A DNA stretch of 64,000 bases from JAEXZL01 sp049943125. GTDB lineage: Bacteria > Bacillota > Clostridia > Clostridiales > Clostridiaceae. The DNA is taken from contig NZ_CP188040.1 of NCBI RefSeq assembly GCF_049943125.1, forward strand, positions 2,790,001 through 2,854,000, given 5' to 3'. The translations under genes were made by a program, and so were the position numbers. Position 1 is the stretch's first letter. The number at the start of each line of letters is the position of its first letter. Under the pieces are notes generated by a model, which did no database searches, had not been told where the DNA came from, and saw only the letters and a list, made by a program, of their open reading frames with translations. This document shows positions 1-7,841 of this stretch, one piece after another.

Positions 1-766
1 ATATAGGCTTATAAGACCTTTTTATCAAAGAGATATAGAAGAGGAAAAGAAAAATGACACAAGGTTTAATGATGGTAAGATTAATAAAATAATTGAACAG
101 AATAATCAAGGAGATGAGAACGCTTTCTACACTTTAGATAGAGTCAATAAGAGACTAGTAGTATCAAAAAAGTGGAGTGAATACCTAATCAAAAATGCAG
201 CTATCATCGAAGGATGGATGAACTATAAGCTCATTGGATTTATTCAAAGTAAAAATCCCAATGTTCCAGCTATACCCTATAAAATATTTCCTCCAAGAAA
301 GAGGGATTTATCTAGTGCTACTAAATATTGGACCAGAGTAAGGGGAGTTGTGACTCTTAGAGATTTATATACAGACCTAGAATTCACAGGGGATAATCTA
401 GAGCGATATGGAAGTATAAGCATAGATCATTTTATACCCTGGAGTTTTGTACTCCACGATGAGCTCTGGAATCTATATCCTGCCTTTAAGAATATAAATA
501 GTATGAAGGGTAACAAGCTTCCCGATGTTAAGAAGTATTTAGATAGCTTCTGCCAGTATCATTATCGGTCCTTCATTGCAGCAAAGGAAACAAAGGATAT
601 TAAGAAAAAGACAATAGAGGATTATCTCACTGTAAGGAAGGATATCTTTAATATAGGGAGTGATGATAGAGGACAGGATGCTTTCATTACTTCTATGAAG
701 CAAACTATAGAACCTCTGTATCAGATTGCCAGTAATCAGGGGTATGGGGTGTGGTGGTATAGATAA
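1..766 (+). CDS. HNH endonuclease domain protein, 5' end cut by window edge
   Basis: The reading frame is open from base 2 to the stop at 764-766, so the gene starts outside the window; the first ATG inside (218) is probably internal. The visible C-terminal part contains an HNH-like core, SIDHFIPWS followed by ELWNLYP and later an N-x-x-K-G-N-K-L-P segment. This is the DH...W/N-L-x-P...N...K layout seen in many HNH nucleases of defence islands. The upstream in-frame residues (LIRPFYQRD, then a charged stretch) show no recognisable domain. Substrate and partner genes are unknown because the upstream context is missing. The HNH assignment is from motif pattern only. Confidence 0.7.
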   Translation, partial: YRLIRPFYQRDIEEEKKNDTRFNDGKINKIIEQNNQGDENAFYTLDRVNKRLVVSKKWSEYLIKNAAIIEGWMNYKLIGFIQSKNPNVPAIPYKIFPPRKRDLSSATKYWTRVRGVVTLRDLYTDLEFTGDNLERYGSISIDHFIPWSFVLHDELWNLYPAFKNINSMKGNKLPDVKKYLDSFCQYHYRSFIAAKETKDIKKKTIEDYLTVRKDIFNIGSDDRGQDAFITSMKQTIEPLYQIASNQGYGVWWYR

Positions 767-1160
767 ATGAAACTAATCTCTTTAGAATAATAATGGTTTT
801 ACTACATTTAATAAAACTTATAATTCTAATAAGCTTGGACAATTGTAATGATGTGTGAATAGATTTTTTTGGGATAGTTATGAGCCTATAAGAATATCAT
901 GAAATAGACTTGCATATTTATATTAAATAAATATGGTTAGAGTGATGGTGATTATGATTATAATTCTATTGAAATATAATATAGGTTTATTCTTTATTTA
1001 ATAAGTTAATAGATTGCTTAAATATAATTCTAGAAACTTGTTAATGTTATCTTTTTTATTCTAGTTATTTGCATATATTTATAAAAATTCAAAATATTTC
1101 TAATTAATTGTTTACACCATACACAATATACTGTATAATATATAATAGGAGGGGAAAAAA
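767..1160. other. AT-rich intergenic region without a gene
   Basis: This 394-base stretch separates the truncated HNH gene from the HTH-ParA gene. I see no credible reading frame or RNA. The only clear signal is the promoter near its right end. Confidence 0.5.
1111..1139 (+). promoter_or_regulatory. Sigma-A promoter of the HTH-ParA gene
   Basis: TTTACA at 1111-1116 and TATAAT at 1134-1139 are separated by 17 bases, a near-consensus housekeeping promoter. Transcription would begin only a few bases before the AGGAGG ribosome binding site of the gene at 1161. The region around the -10 box (ATATACTGTATAAT) is partly palindromic and could be an autoregulatory operator for the HTH domain; that last point is a guess. 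Confidence 0.75.
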
Positions 1161-2207
1161 ATGGTTGATTTGGTTGGAATAGCTGAAATTGCAAAGATGT
1201 TTGATGTTAGTTCTGCTGCTGTTACAAATTGGAGAAGTCGATCAGATGATTTCCCTAAACCTGTAGCAATGTTAAAATCTGGCCCTGTGTTTAAATCTGA
1301 GCAAGTAAAAAAATGGTACAGGAGGAAAAACAAAATGACATCAACAGTAATTTCTTCTATTAATCTTAAAGGAGGCGTGGCCAAGACTACGACGACAGTT
1401 GGTCTTGCACAGGCTCTATCGGGAGTATTCGATAAGAAGGTTCTGGTTATTGACTTAGATCCGCAGACAAATGCAACTACAATGCTTATCGGTGAGGATA
1501 AGTGGTTCACGCTTAATCAAGAAGGGTATACACTCGCTACATTATTTGAGGATGCAATAAGTGATAGTAGCAATTTTAATCTATCAAAAACTCTTCAAAA
1601 ATCTGTGGGGAATGTAGGAGAAGTTAAATCGGTAGATTTATTGCCTTCTAGTTTAAATTTAATTGACTTACAGGATCGTTTGATAACAATGCCTGCTGGA
1701 AAATATCAAACGCGCATTCCAGTTAATATTCTTCGTCGAGGAATTAAGGATATAATTGATGATTATGACTATGTTTTGATTGACTGCCCGCCAAATCTAG
1801 GGAACATTACTCTCAATGGGCTTCGTATCTCTGATGGTTACATTATTCCTACGATACCAGATGTAATGTCGACATACGGTATTCCGCAGATTGTTACTCG
1901 TGTGTCAGAATTTTCAGAAGAGATTGAAAATGACATTGTTCCTATTGGTATTGTAGCTACAAAGGTGCGAGGTCAAGCTGCCATTCATAGTAGGACAATG
2001 AATAAAATGCGTACCGATTCATGTAAACCAATGGGCAAATCTAATCTTCTTTATCCTCCAGTTTTCGAGGCGTACTTTTCAGAGAGTGCTAAAATTGCAG
2101 AAGCTGCAGAATATCAAGAATACAGTACACTTAAGCAGAAATGGGGATATCAAGGTCAATACGATTCTTTCGTAAAGTTTACTAAAGAATTCATGAGGAT
2201 AATATAG
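1161..2207 (+). CDS. ParA-family ATPase with N-terminal helix-turn-helix
   Basis: Deviant Walker-type ParA/Soj ATPase, 348 aa. Residues about 5-55 form a small HTH (GIAEIAKMFDVSSAAVTNWR), resembling the DNA-binding heads of MerR/AlpA-like proteins. The ATPase domain starts near residue 59: KGGVAKTTTT is the deviant Walker A with its signature lysine, VLIDLDPQ-type Walker A' is seen as VIDLDPQTNAT, and YDYVLIDCPP is the Walker B region. The start at 1161 has an AGGAGG site. Inside the gene, codon 59 (ATG at 1335) has its own GGAGG at 1321-1325, so a shorter HTH-less ATPase may also be made. It is followed 12 bases later by a small unknown gene, as expected for a ParA-partner pair. Whether it partitions a replicon or serves another positioning role cannot be told. 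Confidence 0.85.
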   Translation: MVDLVGIAEIAKMFDVSSAAVTNWRSRSDDFPKPVAMLKSGPVFKSEQVKKWYRRKNKMTSTVISSINLKGGVAKTTTTVGLAQALSGVFDKKVLVIDLDPQTNATTMLIGEDKWFTLNQEGYTLATLFEDAISDSSNFNLSKTLQKSVGNVGEVKSVDLLPSSLNLIDLQDRLITMPAGKYQTRIPVNILRRGIKDIIDDYDYVLIDCPPNLGNITLNGLRISDGYIIPTIPDVMSTYGIPQIVTRVSEFSEEIENDIVPIGIVATKVRGQAAIHSRTMNKMRTDSCKPMGKSNLLYPPVFEAYFSESAKIAEAAEYQEYSTLKQKWGYQGQYDSFVKFTKEFMRII

Positions 2208-2219
2208 GGGGTATAACGT

Positions 2220-2654
2220 TTGGACAAAAAGACAGTTCTTTCACTTTGGAAAAAAGTCGCAGGAATCATAACAGATGAGATTACTACTAATGATGAGTTT
2301 TCAAATCGCATGGGTTTAGTATTTGAAGATTACTTAGCTAAGATGAACTCAGTTAATTATGAAACTGTCAATACTAAATCCAAAAGGGGGAATAGGCGCA
2401 ATCCCGCTAAAGTTAATCCATTTGATTTGCTTGAACAAGGAGTCGAGGTTTTAAAAGCTGGACTTGATCCATTGGATATAGAAGAGCTAAAAGATATTAT
2501 TGCAGAAAATGGTATGGATACAGCGAAGTTAGCAATGAAATGGAAAAATCGAAGTAGACTGATAAACCACATAATTGATACTACACAGCGCAGATATTTA
2601 CGAGGAGAAGCCTTTTGGAATGCTGGTGTAGAGAAATCTTCTGATAATGAATAA
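2220..2654 (+). CDS. Small acidic/basic protein, putative ParA partner
   Basis: 144 aa, TTG start just after an AGGGGG site that overlaps the end of the ParA-like gene. No known family recognised. The middle (KSKRGNRRNPAKVNPFDL) is very basic and could contact DNA. The C-terminal half is predicted helical and contains two short repeats of a leucine-rich pattern (VEVLKAGLDPLDIEELKDI). Its position, immediately downstream of a ParA-type ATPase and before a strong terminator, suggests it does the job of a ParB or centromere-binding partner, but it has no ParB motif. Function inferred from position only. Confidence 0.6.
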   Translation: MDKKTVLSLWKKVAGIITDEITTNDEFSNRMGLVFEDYLAKMNSVNYETVNTKSKRGNRRNPAKVNPFDLLEQGVEVLKAGLDPLDIEELKDIIAENGMDTAKLAMKWKNRSRLINHIIDTTQRRYLRGEAFWNAGVEKSSDNE

Positions 2655-2685
2655 TTATTGTAATGACATATAAAGTATTTAAGAT

Positions 2686-2724
2686 AGGCACTCTTCGTTC
2701 TACTTCGTAGGGTGCCTTATTTTT
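2686..2724 (+). terminator. Intrinsic terminator of the ParA-like operon
   Basis: AGGCACTC (2686-2693) pairs with GGGTGCCT (2710-2717), one G-T wobble, followed by TTATTTTT. It closes the two-gene unit 1161-2654. Confidence 0.8.
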
Positions 2725-3150
2725 GTGATATCGGAATAAGTGTAATATATTTGGTGAAAGTACCTAATGAAAGTAATATCGAACTCGTAGAAAAAAGTAA
2801 TGGTGTTTACTGTAAATTAGGATATGAATAAGGTCACATTTAAACAAAAATCTGACCGATTAAGCAATATTATCAATATGTATATGTAATTAAATTCTAA
2901 TATAATTCAAATACTTATAATCCAGAGGTATACAGTGTAAACATAGCAGATATAATGAATAACTGTAAATGGGCATCTACTAGATAATAGATGAAAACCT
3001 TAATGAATGGATATGTCATATAACATTCTAATTGGTAATTATACTTACAATAATTGTGATAGTGTTTGAATATAGCTTTAATCATATTTGTGTTATATCG
3101 ATTAATTGAGCAGAATTAAAAATGTTAAACGAAAAATGTTATGTAAATAA
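2725..3150. other. Intergenic region without a recognisable gene
   Basis: AT-rich spacer between the terminator of the ParA-like operon and the promoter of the next operon. All frames are interrupted and no structured RNA is evident by eye. Confidence 0.4.
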
Positions 3151-3179
3151 TTTACATTGTATAGTATAATAATTATAAA
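3151..3179 (+). promoter_or_regulatory. Probable promoter of the three-gene unknown operon
   Basis: TTTACA (3151-3156), 17-base spacer, TATAAA (3174-3179). A second -10-like box TATAAT at 3165-3170 lies inside the spacer, so the exact start of transcription is uncertain. The first gene begins at 3202. Confidence 0.5.
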
Positions 3180-3201
3180 CAGATTTTAAGGAAGTGTTTA
3201 T

Positions 3202-3699
3202 ATGAAAATGTTACTTGGTAAACTTTTCACAAAGTATTACGACGCTGGTAACAAAGAAATAATAAATATAGGATACAATCCAGAAGACTATACTGATTAT
3301 TATTCATTTGTCAAAACTCAACATGTGCTAGGATATCGTCAAGTAATTTTAACTTCTGAGATAATGATTGAATTAGTAAAGTATTATTTCCTAGAAAGAA
3401 AATTTAAGGTTGTAAGTATAGATTTGATGGAAGAAGACTCTCATTTGTCAAGTGATCTGGAATATATTATTGAAAAGACAACCTGTGATAGGGCTTATTT
3501 TGCTAATCTAATAAAGCATCTAGATTTTATATCAGAAAAATCCTCTATAGATATAAAGAAAATAGAATTAGCTGGCAAGGAGAATAATAACTACATTAAA
3601 ACCTTTTTTCAAGTAAATGGAATTGTTGGGGTTAGCAGAGATGAATATAATAACGAGTTAAGTAAAATTTCACCTAAGATTAAAAGGTGGATTTATTAA
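3202..3699 (+). CDS. Unknown protein, first gene of a three-gene operon
   Basis: 165 aa, AAGGAAG ribosome binding site before the ATG. I do not recognise a family. The protein is soluble, mixed alpha/beta in appearance, with no membrane segment or nucleotide-binding motif. Its stop codon TAA (3697-3699) overlaps the ATG of the next gene by one base, so the two are almost certainly translationally coupled. The operon lies between a ParA-type module and a restriction-like operon, so a role in mobile-element or defence biology is possible, but nothing in the protein itself shows it. Confidence 0.6.
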   Translation: MKMLLGKLFTKYYDAGNKEIINIGYNPEDYTDYYSFVKTQHVLGYRQVILTSEIMIELVKYYFLERKFKVVSIDLMEEDSHLSSDLEYIIEKTTCDRAYFANLIKHLDFISEKSSIDIKKIELAGKENNNYIKTFFQVNGIVGVSRDEYNNELSKISPKIKRWIY

Positions 3700-4358
3700 T
3701 GATAATATTTATAAAGAAATTCATTAATGTATTTAAGCATATTGCTTCTGTAATTTTAGCAATAATACTATTAAATTTCTTTAATCTGTTTAATTATGCG
3801 AGTTTCATACCAAAGAGTATACGTTTTGAGACAGGATTAACAGCATATGTAACTGTATTAGAATCTATTTTTACTATTACTATAGATAAAATAAGTAATA
3901 AACTTTTGACAGAAATTCACTGCATTTTTTATGGCTATGGAAATGAAAAAGATATTAGCAATACTCCTGATGTTTATTTCAATAATGAGCTGGGGATATG
4001 CGAAATAAGATTAAATCTAGAGGCCAAGGGGAGTGCCAGGATTCTTAGTCAAAATCAAATAAAAATATCTTTCCCTGATTGGGTTGATATTCAATCAGGG
4101 CATAAGAATAGTGTCTTATCTATTGGTAATAATCACGACTGCATAGTTTCTATAGAAAAGTTATTACCATATAAATCCAATAGAGAAGAAAAAATAAGCA
4201 CTGATATTAAAATAGCTTTAATAAAATCAGAAGTAGATGAAGATCGTGTTATTAATGTACAAGCTGAATTGGTTACTAAAAAAGGGATTATAGGTAAGGT
4301 AATGTGTAAGTATACAAGTAATTCTTTTAGACTTATTAATAGATTAGGAGGCTCCTAG
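3699..4358 (+). CDS. Unknown membrane-anchored protein
   Basis: 219 aa from the ATG at 3699. A GTG at 3687 would add four residues, but the AAGGTGG site at 3684-3690 fits 3699 and gives a one-base overlap with the previous stop. One hydrophobic segment near the N terminus (HIASVILAIILLNFFNLF, residues about 14-31) is followed by a roughly 190-residue beta-rich domain with no cysteines arranged for metal binding. The likely topology is a signal anchor with the domain outside the membrane or held at its face. Family unknown. Confidence 0.6.
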   Translation: MIIFIKKFINVFKHIASVILAIILLNFFNLFNYASFIPKSIRFETGLTAYVTVLESIFTITIDKISNKLLTEIHCIFYGYGNEKDISNTPDVYFNNELGICEIRLNLEAKGSARILSQNQIKISFPDWVDIQSGHKNSVLSIGNNHDCIVSIEKLLPYKSNREEKISTDIKIALIKSEVDEDRVINVQAELVTKKGIIGKVMCKYTSNSFRLINRLGGS

Positions 4359-4359
4359 G

Positions 4360-5292
4360 ATGGCTACAACCAGGTGGACTGATAATGTTTTACAAGAAAT
4401 AGATGATTCTATAAATAAAATGTTGAGTTATAACAGTTCTGGTTCCAATGATAATGATAAAATAGAATATATAAATTGGAATCTCACAAAGCAATTAGAT
4501 GAAAATGAAAAATTAAATTTCAACAATCGAGATATTGAATTTAATTATATATCTTTTTCATATGATAAAGTTACTCCAGGCGATCAACCACTTGAGGACA
4601 GAATAACAAATCATAAAGGATTTATAATTGTATACTCAAATGGCGTTAATATTAATTATATTATAAATCAAAAATCTAGCGCTTTACTAATACTAAGAAA
4701 ATTACTAGGATATAATGGAAGAAGTGAAATTACAAGCAATTGTTTTTTGATTGAAAGTGATTTGTTTATTTGGCTGATCAGTAAAGTATACGATTTAGAG
4801 AATGTTTTAGGTGGTGAAGATTCAGAAGAGGAATATGAGAATATTATTATAGATGCAATAAAAGGTTTTAAGGGAGATACTGATGATTTACTAACCAAGG
4901 TTACTGCTGATGGTGAAAGTGTAATGAACATAATAAGTACTCTATCATTCCTTCTTGAAAGTAGAAATTTGAAACAAATTCGCTTAGATATGAAATATAA
5001 GAATCATAATAACGTTGAATTAACTCTTGATTCAAAGGGTACAATAACTACTTCTACATCTGGCTATGTAGGGGAATTTGAGGAATGTGGAAATAGATAT
5101 AGTAGTATATCCAAAATATATTTACTAATTTATTTAGAAATCGTGCCTAGAATTATGCAGCTATTTAGAGATGAAAAAGAAAACGATATTTGGAATGAAC
5201 AAGCAAATGTTAATTTTTTGAAAAAAGTTGCAAGTGATTTGACTGAAAAGGTAGATTCAAAAATTAATAGTTTAATTTCTAGTGTTACATAG
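4360..5292 (+). CDS. Unknown acidic protein, third gene of the operon
   Basis: 310 aa, start ATG at 4360 with AGGAGG at 4346-4351, one base after the previous stop. No family recognised. The sequence is acidic in its centre (GGEDSEEEYENIIIDAI) and has a C-terminal amphipathic helix (LKKVASDLTEKVDSKINSLI). No membrane segment, no nucleotide-binding or nuclease motif. The constant spacing of the three genes suggests their products act together, with the second gene giving membrane contact. Confidence 0.6.
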   Translation: MATTRWTDNVLQEIDDSINKMLSYNSSGSNDNDKIEYINWNLTKQLDENEKLNFNNRDIEFNYISFSYDKVTPGDQPLEDRITNHKGFIIVYSNGVNINYIINQKSSALLILRKLLGYNGRSEITSNCFLIESDLFIWLISKVYDLENVLGGEDSEEEYENIIIDAIKGFKGDTDDLLTKVTADGESVMNIISTLSFLLESRNLKQIRLDMKYKNHNNVELTLDSKGTITTSTSGYVGEFEECGNRYSSISKIYLLIYLEIVPRIMQLFRDEKENDIWNEQANVNFLKKVASDLTEKVDSKINSLISSVT

Positions 5293-6180
5293 TCATGCAT
5301 TAGCAAAGTACTTTCTAAGAAAGTATCAATAAAACTGATATATCTTATAATTTTTTAGAATATAAGTAATCACTCAAGTTATCCAAAACTTAGAGATTTA
5401 TTCATTGCATAAAAAAGACAAAAGGGGTATTTTATGGTGATATGGATCCTGTGATCTTTTTATGAAAATAATTTGTTAAAGGTACGGTTTACGATAAAAC
5501 TGTTGCAATAAGACCCATGGACTTATATCACGTTAACGATAAATTGGTCCTTTCTAATATTAGTTAATTCGTAAAAGACCATAGCATTAAAGCAAACTTT
5601 AAGTGGTTTTATAGCTGTTACTTTTTAACAATCTTCAAGAATATCAGCTGATTAAGGGAAAAAGGAAGTAAAAAAGATTAGACTTTTATCATACCAATAG
5701 CAACATACTTATTCTAGGATACTCTTAAATAATTGTAGGGATTAAGTTAATCGATTTAGAAACTTCTATACAACTGTATATTATTTAAGTGGATTCCGCT
5801 GCTTGCTGGATATCTATTATATGTAAGTTATACTTACTTACGTAGATGCTTTGAATTACTACTGTTGTTGCTTATTTCTACATAAAGATAAGTAGAAGAA
5901 GCTCATACTCATTAAGGAGAAATAACCGGAATTCTAGGATGCATCTAAGATGTGTGGGCTAGTTGGCGAGGTATATAGTTTTGTTGAAACTAGCTAAAGC
6001 TGGTCTTTTTTATTTTACAAGGCATATTTTTGATGAGAGCTTGCATTGCGATAGTACTTTCATTACTAAAATAGAAGGGCGTTGTACAGTTTACCTATTA
6101 GAAAATTGTTCTTTTCTTGATATTTAGTTTGAGAAAAATGTGTCAATGCTTATTGTTTTTAAATTATTAATATTATGTGA
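5293..6180. other. Long non-coding stretch, possibly decayed
   Basis: About 900 bases with no frame longer than a few dozen codons on either strand and no clear RNA fold apart from one terminator-like hairpin (5989-6016). It may be the remains of a mobile element, because gene density is high everywhere else, but I could not recover a recognisable transposase fragment. Confidence 0.4.
5989..6016 (+). terminator. Terminator-like hairpin
   Basis: ACTAGC (5989-5994), loop TAAA, GCTGGT (5999-6004), then CTTTTTTATTTT. A short stem with one wobble pair but a good T-tract. There is no intact gene directly upstream. Confidence 0.5.
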
Positions 6181-6186
6181 TATAAT
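6178..6186 (+). promoter_or_regulatory. Extended -10 promoter candidate of the methyltransferase operon
   Basis: TGATATAAT at 6178-6186 is a perfect extended -10 (TGN-TATAAT). No good -35 is needed for this class and none is obvious. It would give a leader of nearly 190 bases before the gene at 6374, unusually long for this window. Confidence 0.45.
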
Positions 6187-6373
6187 GAAAAAAATAGGAG
6201 TATACGTAGATTTATAAATTGAGGTTATTGATATGGTTACAACTAAAAAGACTTTGGACATTGCATATTGATATTGGTATGAACAATAAAGTACTAGTGG
6301 AAACGCTAATATTAATATTTGTTCAAAAAAATCTATAAGGGAAAAAAGTTACGACATATATGTTGGAGAAGAT

Positions 6374-7366
6374 ATGTCAAACATTAGATTGTGGTATTTA
6401 CGACATAATGGAAACTACGAGAGAAAAATAAAAGTGAAGGATGATCAGAAAATGAGCAATAAAATTCGAGTGCTTTATGATACATCAGCAATAGCAGATG
6501 TAAAAAGTACAGACGACGTAATATTTGGACTAGATGTGGAGAAATTTCTTGATTTATTACCTGAAGAACCTATATTTGACTTAGTAATAACATCTCCACC
6601 ATATGATATTGGTAAAGAATATGAGAAGATAATGCCATTGGAAGAATATGTAGCTTGGCAAAAAAGGATTATTAATAAGATTTATGTTCGTTTGAAGGAT
6701 ACAGGAAGCATTTGTTGGCAGGTTGGAAATTATGTGAATAATGGTTCAATTATTCCTTTGGATATAGAACTTGCACCAATTTTTAAAGAGCTAAATATGC
6801 AATTGCGTAATAGAATTATTTGGCACTTTGGTCACGGTCTTCATTCAAAGAAGCGTTTTAGTGGACGTTATGAAGTAATTATGTGGTACACCAAATCGGA
6901 TGACTATGTCTTCAATCTTGATCCAGTTAGAGTACCAGCTAAATATCCAGGTAAAAAGTACTTTAAAGGTCCAAATAAGGGAAAACTTTCTGGTAATCCT
7001 TTAGGAAAGAACCCAGAAGATGTGTGGGAGATTCCAAACGTTAAGAGCAATCATGTTGAAAAAACAATTCATCCTTGCCAATTTCCGGTTGGATTGATTG
7101 AAAGATTAATTTTATCAATGACAAATGCTGGTGGATTAGTATTCGATCCGTTTTGTGGTGTTGCATCGGCGGGAGTTGCATCATTGATTCATAAGAGACA
7201 TTTTTGGGGATGCGAAGTAATGAAGGAATACATTGATGTAGGTAAGGAACGATTAGAAGAATCTATAGATGGCACAGTTCAATATCGTCCATTCGATAAG
7301 CCGTTATATGATCATACTCAGAGTAAACTTTCGAAAGTTCCAGATGAATGGATAAAAGAGGAGTAA
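6374..7366 (+). CDS. Site-specific DNA methyltransferase, beta class, probably N4-cytosine
   Basis: 330 aa. The catalytic motif IV TSPPY (residues 73-77) comes before the SAM-binding motif I DPFCG (near residue 260), the order of beta-class enzymes. A serine or threonine before PPY is typical of N4-cytosine methylases such as M.BglII, whereas DPPY is usual for N6-adenine. HPCQFPVGLIERLI before motif I is the usual motif X region. Start choice is uncertain: 6374 has GGAGAAG close by, while an ATG at 6452 (residue 27) would also keep all motifs. The first gene of a five-gene operon; it presumably marks the host DNA so the rest of the system ignores it. Confidence 0.88.
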   Translation: MSNIRLWYLRHNGNYERKIKVKDDQKMSNKIRVLYDTSAIADVKSTDDVIFGLDVEKFLDLLPEEPIFDLVITSPPYDIGKEYEKIMPLEEYVAWQKRIINKIYVRLKDTGSICWQVGNYVNNGSIIPLDIELAPIFKELNMQLRNRIIWHFGHGLHSKKRFSGRYEVIMWYTKSDDYVFNLDPVRVPAKYPGKKYFKGPNKGKLSGNPLGKNPEDVWEIPNVKSNHVEKTIHPCQFPVGLIERLILSMTNAGGLVFDPFCGVASAGVASLIHKRHFWGCEVMKEYIDVGKERLEESIDGTVQYRPFDKPLYDHTQSKLSKVPDEWIKEE

Positions 7367-7371
7367 GTACT

Positions 7372-7830
7372 ATGAATACTATTGTTGAAAGTCACGCAAA
7401 TGGAATAAAAGTAGTACCGAACGATATAATCAATGAAATCTGTGATGTGTTTTCTACAGTGGAATTTAGTTTGAAAAAGTATGTGATAAATGATTTGAGA
7501 GCAGCGATACCAATAAAATTAAAACAGCTAGGCTGGTCGGATAATGTAGTGCTTGATAGGAATTCCAAGATAAATATTACTTCTATCCGAGATAATATCG
7601 GTTTGTGCATGCAAACTGGTAATGTGAGCAGAATATATGCGGATTTATTAAAACTTCAAACGTTATTTCTCAGAGGAACGATAAAAGCTGGAATAGTTAT
7701 TATACCTACTTTAAGAGCGGCAAAATCGTTCGGAGGTAATGTGGCTTCTCTAGAACGTTTGCTAAGAGAATTGCCAATTTTTAAACAGGTAATAACAATG
7801 CCAATTGTTATTATAGGATTTTATGAGTAG
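7372..7830 (+). CDS. BglII-fold protein with apparently lost catalytic residues
   Basis: 152 aa from ATG 7372 (AGAGGAG at 7358-7364); an upstream in-frame ATG at 7348 lies inside the methyltransferase gene. It matches the core of the BglII restriction endonuclease family: IGLCMQTGN, then RIYADLLKLQTLFLRGTIKAGIVIIPT in pieces, then a C-terminal ITMPIVIIGF. In BglII the active site is D84-x8-E93-x-Q95 within the segment IDFGKRDTLVEVQFSN. Ungapped alignment to ITSIRDNIGLCMQTGN keeps Gln and the following Asn but puts Thr where the Asp and Cys where the Glu should be. It is also shorter than BglII (223 aa). It may still bind DNA while not cutting it. The family assignment is from memory of the BglII sequence. 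Confidence 0.7.
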   Translation: MNTIVESHANGIKVVPNDIINEICDVFSTVEFSLKKYVINDLRAAIPIKLKQLGWSDNVVLDRNSKINITSIRDNIGLCMQTGNVSRIYADLLKLQTLFLRGTIKAGIVIIPTLRAAKSFGGNVASLERLLRELPIFKQVITMPIVIIGFYE

Positions 7831-7841
7831 GAGGGGGAAAT

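Noticed and set aside
1112..1510. Minus-strand 132-codon frame opposite the ParA-like gene
   Set aside because: Shadow of the conserved ATPase region; no start site, and it would end within the promoter.
5293..6180. Degenerate transposase in the long gap
   Set aside because: Some short translated pieces looked faintly like transposase text, but no motif could be supported in any frame.
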